This document shows, piece after piece, positions 59,528 to 64,000 of a stretch of DNA of 64,000 bases. The DNA lies in NCBI RefSeq assembly GCF_900142215.1, contig NZ_FRAC01000008.1:293028-357027 (forward strand), written 5' to 3'. The position numbers and the translations under genes are program-made. The notes beneath the pieces are model-generated. The model did not search any database. It was not told the DNA's origin and was given only the letters and a program-made list of their open reading frames with translations. Origin of the DNA: Anaerocolumna jejuensis DSM 15929 (GTDB taxonomy: Bacteria > Bacillota > Clostridia > Lachnospirales > Lachnospiraceae). Every line of letters starts with the position of its first letter. The stretch's first letter is position 1.

Positions 59528-60979
59528 CTAATTATCAAAAAATGACTGTATAATATGAATACAGGCAGTCTTTTCGGCCTGGTCCTGGCATTGCTCCAGG
59601 CTGCTTTCTATATATTCTTTCATTTCAGACTGGTTCTTAAAGAATACCGGGAGCTTTGACAGGGTATTTGCCATAATTGCCCTTGTTACCGCCCTCTCAC
59701 TTTCTGAAAAGAGACTGGATAGCTCGTTTAATACCTCTTCCTGGGTTTTTGTGATATCCTCTTCCTGTACTTTCTCTTCCTTGTCCGCCTTCTCCAGGTC
59801 AATAAATAAGCTGCTGGAAAGAAGCTTTTCCGATAACAGCACGCTGTTAAATACCGGTCCAAGCATCAGGCCTTCAATAAGGTCCCCATACCGTCCTTTA
59901 ACTTCCGGAAGATAAGCCTCAAGCTTACTTAATTCTTCTATCAATGTCTCCTGTTTTCCTTCCGTATAGGACAGCTTCTCCTCCATTTCCTCGCCGAGGG
60001 GTTCAACTCCTCTGGCAAGGAATTTATTGTTTACCCCACCTATGATATCCCTTAATTTATCCATATCCTGAGGGAGAATCAGATACTTCATTTCTCCCTT
60101 TAAATTCTCAAGCTTATATCCGCCTTCCATATAAATATAAGGAGAGGATAACAGCATGACATACAGGTCATTGATACATTCCTGCAAGCCAAAGTAAAAA
60201 TCCACTCTTGTATTAATATATACGGCAGATACTTCTAAGAGCTTTGTAAGCTCTTCGTAACGCTCTTTTGTAATTTCCTTGTATTTCTCACCTGCAAATT
60301 CCTTTCTCAGGTTAAGAAGATAAGGATATTCCTTCATTTCCTCCGTACCATAGAGCATGGAACAGGTCTTAATCATATAGAGAAAGCTGTCAAGAGCACT
60401 TTTATCCCCGTCCTTATAAAGGGAAATACTGCTCTTTAGCAGTTCGAAATATCTCTGTTTTGTCATTCTTATGGGAAGCTGTCCCAGCACCTCTTTGATT
60501 TTACCGTTGACCACCACATTATCCTGAGTATCAAAAATATAAGCCATGGCACTTTGTACAAACTCTTCCGCAGAAGGTTCTTTCTCCGCCTCCTTGAATC
60601 TGTGTTCAATACGGTTCAGGACATATTCATATACCTGAAAAATATCCGTATAGGCTGTAAGAACCTGCATTTTCTGAATGCAGCTGTTACGGAGGGTATG
60701 TAATCTGGCGATTCCCTCCTCCGTCTTGCTTCCGGCCTCTCCGCCCAGAAAATATTCCTTCAGCAGCAGGTTAAATTCCTCTAAGAGACCATCCTCTTCC
60801 CATCCATTCGGAAAGGTCTCCGTATAATACTCATAAAAGGTATAGTAATGTATGGTAAATTTAACCTCCGCATATTGACTGTAAAGGTTAATAAGCTGGT
60901 TGATAAAAACCGGCAGGCTCCTGTCAAGCTCCTGTCCTTTTTCAATATCCATGCATACTGCCCTTAAATGCTTATTCAT
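59528..60979 (-). CDS. Hypothetical protein, mostly helical
   Basis: This 483-residue protein, starting MNKHLRAVCMDIEKGQELDRS at 60979 (AGGAGG upstream), is mostly alpha-helical, with no motif I can name. It follows the esterase gene by 20 bp on the same strand. Its even mix of charged and leucine residues suggests a helical repeat or coiled-coil scaffold. Confidence 0.65.
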   Translation of the reverse strand: MNKHLRAVCMDIEKGQELDRSLPVFINQLINLYSQYAEVKFTIHYYTFYEYYTETFPNGWEEDGLLEEFNLLLKEYFLGGEAGSKTEEGIARLHTLRNSCIQKMQVLTAYTDIFQVYEYVLNRIEHRFKEAEKEPSAEEFVQSAMAYIFDTQDNVVVNGKIKEVLGQLPIRMTKQRYFELLKSSISLYKDGDKSALDSFLYMIKTCSMLYGTEEMKEYPYLLNLRKEFAGEKYKEITKERYEELTKLLEVSAVYINTRVDFYFGLQECINDLYVMLLSSPYIYMEGGYKLENLKGEMKYLILPQDMDKLRDIIGGVNNKFLARGVEPLGEEMEEKLSYTEGKQETLIEELSKLEAYLPEVKGRYGDLIEGLMLGPVFNSVLLSEKLLSSSLFIDLEKADKEEKVQEEDITKTQEEVLNELSSLFSESERAVTRAIMANTLSKLPVFFKNQSEMKEYIESSLEQCQDQAEKTACIHIIQSFFDN

Positions 60980-60999
60980 AACAAAGGTTCCTCCTAAAA

Positions 61000-61794
61000 T
61001 CAATTATTCCTGTTTTTCATTATCCATTCCAAGACACTTTGAATCTTTTCATCCCAATATTTCCACTGATGATCGCCCGGTGATTCTTCATAGGTCAGCT
61101 CGTAACCAAGCTTCGTAAGATGCTCCTTCATATGCACATTCTGCTCATAGAGAAAATCCTCCGTACCGCACCACATGTAGAGCTTCGGGAGAGGCTTACC
61201 GGATTCTTTTAATCTGGCTGCTTCTGCAAATAAATCGTTGGAGCCATTCTCTACCTTATCAAGGTCTCCAAAGACACTCTGCCAGTAGCGCTTTTCTTCT
61301 TCTGTTTTACCCCATCCGCTGACAGTTGCCACATCCAGGCCTCCTGAAAGGGACGCAGCCATACCGAATGTTTCAGATGCTGAAAGTCCAAGCTTCATGG
61401 CGCCATAACCGCCCATAGACAATCCTGCTGCAAAGGTATCCTCTCTTCGGTCGGATAAATTCGCAAAGAAGGAACGGCAGATTTCAGGCAGTTCCTTTGA
61501 GATAAAGGTCCAATAGCGGTTGCCCCATGCCATATCGGTATACCAGCCAAGATGGGTCGTGGGCATGACAACAGCTATTCCCAAATCACTTACATAACGT
61601 TCGATTGAAGTTCTTCTCTGCCAGATAGTATGGTCATCGCTCATTCCGTGAAGCAGATACAGGGTGGGGATTTTTCCTTTATTTCCTTTTCCCTCCATAC
61701 CAATCTGTCCCTTTGTCTGCTGAGGCAGAATAACATCCATCTGCATACACATTCCAAGTACATCGGAAAAAAAATCCACATGCAATAACGCCAT
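61000..61794 (-). CDS. Tributyrin-esterase-like alpha/beta-hydrolase
   Basis: This protein of 264 residues has GLSMGGYGAMKLGLS (nucleophile elbow GxSxG), LYLLHGMSDDHTIW and a late GDHQWKYWD histidine, as in the EstA/esterase D-like family of short-chain esterases. Start 61794 follows GGAGG. The substrate is unknown; acetyl or feruloyl esters are typical. Confidence 0.88.
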   Translation of the reverse strand: MALLHVDFFSDVLGMCMQMDVILPQQTKGQIGMEGKGNKGKIPTLYLLHGMSDDHTIWQRRTSIERYVSDLGIAVVMPTTHLGWYTDMAWGNRYWTFISKELPEICRSFFANLSDRREDTFAAGLSMGGYGAMKLGLSASETFGMAASLSGGLDVATVSGWGKTEEEKRYWQSVFGDLDKVENGSNDLFAEAARLKESGKPLPKLYMWCGTEDFLYEQNVHMKEHLTKLGYELTYEESPGDHQWKYWDEKIQSVLEWIMKNRNN

Positions 61795-61873
61795 AATTTC
61801 CTCCATTTCTAAGAAAACAGACAGATATTTCAGTTCCTGCCTCATATCTGCCTGTCTCATTTTTATTTATAAT

Positions 61874-62752
61874 TTAATGATTGTCATTTCCCGGTTTCTT
61901 AACATGTTCATGGGTAAATAAATGATCCATGCAATACTCATAATTTCCGTCACATTTGGAACAGAACCTGAATTCCAGATTCTCATCGTCAAGCTCCGTT
62001 CTTCCGCAGACTGCACATTTATGGCGGGTAACCTGCCTTCTTCCGTTGAAGTCCACTACATTGCTGCCCTTCTCACCGCTTTTCACCTGACTCTTGAACT
62101 GCCTCTTCCGCTTGACCTCATTGGGTGAAAACCTTTTGTAATTTCTGCCGGAAAAGAAATATAACAGGAAATTGCCAAGAGCCAAAACAATTGCAACAGC
62201 CAGGAAATACTCACCGGCAGCAATTGCCTGCACTAACTGCAGTCCGATAAAAGCCGCATCCAAATAAGCCAGGTACTTGATCTTGATAGGTATTATGAAG
62301 AAAAAAAGCACCTGTGTATTCGGGTACAGGGTGGCAAAAGCCAGGAACATGGCATAATTGATATAATCCATGCCAAGAGGCACACTGACACCTGTAACCA
62401 GATAGTTTACAACCACCGCCAGTACATTTAACAGCAGGCCGCTGAGATAATACAGGTTGAAGCGAAATGCCCCCCAGGTATTCTCCAGTGCCGAGCCAAT
62501 CATATAATAAAAATAGATACCGATAGCAGCAAATAACAGGTTACCAAACTGCGGCTGAATTAAAAAGGTAACGATTCTCCATACCTGTCCCTGGAGCAGC
62601 TTTTGAATATCAAGCATCAGATATTCCTGATAGAACTGGGGATTTATCTGATTGACTATAAAACCTGTAGCATAGAGAATGGACACATAGAGCATCAGGT
62701 TATGGATTGCATATCTGCCGAACTTGCGTTCCAGCTTATTCAAAAAATTCAT
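61874..62752 (-). CDS. Rhomboid-like membrane protein with zinc-ribbon tail
   Basis: This 292-residue protein has about six helices in a rhomboid-like order (RIVTFLIQPQFGNLLFAAIGIYFYY, NTWGAFRFNLYYLSG) but no GxSG catalytic motif, so it is probably an inactive rhomboid or derlin-like protein. The C-terminus carries a zinc ribbon (CAVCG ... CSKCDGNYEYC). It is 25 bp from the CorA-like gene. The function is unknown. Confidence 0.78.
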   Translation of the reverse strand: MNFLNKLERKFGRYAIHNLMLYVSILYATGFIVNQINPQFYQEYLMLDIQKLLQGQVWRIVTFLIQPQFGNLLFAAIGIYFYYMIGSALENTWGAFRFNLYYLSGLLLNVLAVVVNYLVTGVSVPLGMDYINYAMFLAFATLYPNTQVLFFFIIPIKIKYLAYLDAAFIGLQLVQAIAAGEYFLAVAIVLALGNFLLYFFSGRNYKRFSPNEVKRKRQFKSQVKSGEKGSNVVDFNGRRQVTRHKCAVCGRTELDDENLEFRFCSKCDGNYEYCMDHLFTHEHVKKPGNDNH

Positions 62753-62776
62753 TCATTCACATCCCTTTAATTATTC

Positions 62777-63712
62777 CTAAAACAAATCTTTCTTACGGAA
62801 TACCATAGCAATAACAGAGGTCACAAGAAGGGTAATAATAATAATAGTAACAAATCCATAGGACTTATTCAAAAAAGGCATCCCGCCTACATTCATTCCG
62901 AAAAAGCTTGCAATCATGGTGGGAACTGACATTACAATGGTGACCGTTGCTAAAAATTTCATTACGATATTCAGATTATTGGATATTACGGAAGCAAAAG
63001 CATCCATGGTTCCGCTTAAAATCCCGCTGTATATATTAGCCATCTCAATAGCCTGCTTATTCTCTATGATGACATCCTCCAGCAGCTCCGTATCCTCCGG
63101 ATATTGCTTGATAGTGTCTATCTTGAGCATTTTTTCCAATACTACTTCATTGGACCGCAGGGAAGTAGTAAAGTACACGAGACTTTTTTCCAGTTCCAAA
63201 AGGTCAATCAATTCGCTGTTCTTTGTTGAAATGTGCAATTTATGTTCTATCTGTTCACTTCTTCTGTCAATAATCCTTAAGTACTGTAAGAATACTGAAG
63301 CATTTTTATACAGAATCTGAAGTATGAACCTTGTTTTCTTAAAGGTATAAAAATCTCTTACCCTGCCGTCCATGAAGCCTTTTAAAACCTTGGTTTCTTC
63401 CAGGCATACCGTAATAATCATATCTTTTGCTACTATTATAGCAAGTGGTATTGTAACATACCTGTCCTTATCATTTCTCTCTTCCATCGTGGGGATGTCC
63501 ACTAAAATCAGGGTATAATCATCCTCCACTTCAATTCTTGAGCGTTCCTCTTCATCCAAAGGCGCTCTTAAGTGGTCAATGTCAATATGGCATCTCTCCG
63601 ATATTTCCAGCAACTCCGTTGCTGATGGGTCTGTCATAACCACCCAGCATCCTGTCTCAATGCTATCAAGATAATGTATTCCGTCCTCAAATGTCTTTAA
63701 AATCTCAATCAT
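62777..63712 (-). CDS. CorA-family divalent cation transporter
   Basis: This 311-residue protein ends with two membrane helices joined by the GMN loop (SFFGMNVGGMPF), the CorA signature; the N-terminal ~240 residues form the cytoplasmic funnel. It carries Mg2+ or Co2+/Ni2+. The long structured leader and perfect promoter upstream (63713-63928) suggest regulated expression. Confidence 0.9.
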   Translation of the reverse strand: MIEILKTFEDGIHYLDSIETGCWVVMTDPSATELLEISERCHIDIDHLRAPLDEEERSRIEVEDDYTLILVDIPTMEERNDKDRYVTIPLAIIVAKDMIITVCLEETKVLKGFMDGRVRDFYTFKKTRFILQILYKNASVFLQYLRIIDRRSEQIEHKLHISTKNSELIDLLELEKSLVYFTTSLRSNEVVLEKMLKIDTIKQYPEDTELLEDVIIENKQAIEMANIYSGILSGTMDAFASVISNNLNIVMKFLATVTIVMSVPTMIASFFGMNVGGMPFLNKSYGFVTIIIITLLVTSVIAMVFRKKDLF

Positions 63713-63893
63713 GATACACTCCTTCTACTGCACAGCAAAGCAGAAGAAGTTATAGACCTAAACTGCCCCGTACAGTGCGTTATTTTGTTTTAATCGTCGG
63801 TACTTACAACTGGGTCCCGCTTCCATACGGTGTTTACGTCCTTTCTCTAAAATTGATACCATTGGCATCCTTTGTTTATTGTCATTTGGTGTC
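63713..63893 (-). ncRNA. Folded mRNA leader of the corA-like gene, candidate riboswitch
   Basis: The ~180-nt leader can fold into nested stems: 63832-63840 with 63755-63763 (8 of 9 pairs) closing 63826-63830 with 63768-63772. Next to the start, 63740-63749 pairs with 63722-63731 (9 of 10) and ties up the first half of the ribosome site AGAAGGAG (63719-63726). This layout, aptamer-like domain then site-masking hairpin, is that of a translational riboswitch. It does not match the M-box pattern I know. The class and ligand are open. Confidence 0.45.
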
Positions 63894-63899
63894 CACTAC

Positions 63900-63928
63900 A
63901 TTATATGTTTTCTCATATTTAATGTCAA
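63900..63928 (-). promoter_or_regulatory. Consensus sigma-A promoter of the corA-like gene
   Basis: TTGACA (63923-63928), a 17-bp spacer and TATAAT (63900-63905) on the minus strand are a perfect match; transcription would start near 63893. Confidence 0.87.
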
Positions 63929-63960
63929 ATAAAAATCTTGAAAAGAAAGGTGAAATTTTT

Positions 63961-64000
63961 ATGAAGACCACAAAACAGGTACCGGGATATCCCTCAATAA
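63961..64000 (+). CDS. Start of a gene running off the window
   Basis: An ATG at 63961 follows AAAGAAAGGTG by seven bases and opens a frame (MKTTKQVPGYPSI) that is still open at the window edge. It diverges from the corA-like gene. Too little is visible to name it. Confidence 0.4.
   Translation, partial: MKTTKQVPGYPSI

Noticed and set aside
63713..63893. M-box magnesium riboswitch
   Set aside because: The conserved core sequence of the M-box that I know is not present, although size and position would fit.
1..64000. tRNA, rRNA, prophage or insertion sequence
   Set aside because: No transposase, integrase or phage structural gene, and no recognisable tRNA or rRNA sequence, was found in the parts I read; a tRNA scan would be decisive.

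Overview
The window looks like chromosome of an anaerobic, spore-forming member of the Clostridia, most like Lachnospiraceae. The evidence is a small acid-soluble spore protein, YlbJ-, YtfJ/GerW- and SpoVK-like genes, a pta-ackA acetate pathway, an agr-type cyclic peptide system, strong AGGAGG ribosome sites and AT-rich spacers. No rRNA, tRNA, insertion sequence, prophage or CRISPR array was seen. The first 40 kb is largely accessory and regulatory; from about 40 kb to the end it is mostly housekeeping and sporulation genes.

1-3.6 kb: a truncated sugar-epimerase-like gene, a short-chain dehydrogenase, a metallo-beta-lactamase-fold hydrolase and a TetR regulator. 3.9-21.1 kb: a compact biosynthetic gene cluster, nearly all on the minus strand and probably one ~15.4 kb transcript from 19261 to 3888. 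It joins a GriI-like aldolase and a GriH-like 3-dehydroquinate synthase II (the pair that makes 3-amino-4-hydroxybenzoate in Streptomyces) to an adenylating ligase, two acyl carrier proteins, two butirosin-BtrH-like acyltransferases, two radical SAM enzymes, a glycosyltransferase, a PIG-L deacetylase, a three-gene ABC exporter, and two adjacent 'U32 peptidase' proteins. The spacing of the U32 cysteines matches UbiV and UbiU, the oxygen-independent hydroxylases of anaerobic ubiquinone synthesis. This is the most exciting system in the window: a candidate route to an oxygen-free hydroxylated aminophenol or aminobenzoate product. A divergent AraC regulator faces the cluster.

21-32.4 kb: a ten-copy 19-bp tandem repeat, a pair of NTF2-like proteins, an ABC-2 transporter with two ATPases, lipid- and membrane-related genes, and an OmpR-type two-component system. 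Two separate promoter architectures recur here. One is three TTAACA half-sites at 11-bp period placed 19 bp from a -10 (three copies, one in front of the two-component genes). The other is GTTTAC/TGTTAC half-sites at 11-bp period placed 10 bp from a -10. They suggest a local regulon.

32.4-39.3 kb: rpmF with its DUF177 partner, pta-ackA, and an agr locus in the order A-C-B-D, including a 48-codon agrD that is easily missed. 39.3-64 kb: tmcAL, pepF, ylbJ, coaD-rsmD, a spore protein with a sigma-G-like promoter, a DUF2298 protein with a dolichyl-phosphate-mannose-synthase-like transferase and UDP-galactopyranose mutase, a SpoVK-like AAA protein, recG, yloV, asp23, rpmB, ytfJ, an esterase, a rhomboid-like protein, and a corA-like gene preceded by a perfect sigma-A promoter and a folded leader that may mask its ribosome site. 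A palindromic repeat family directly follows the stop codons of three unlinked genes (15.7, 38.4 and 50.3 kb).
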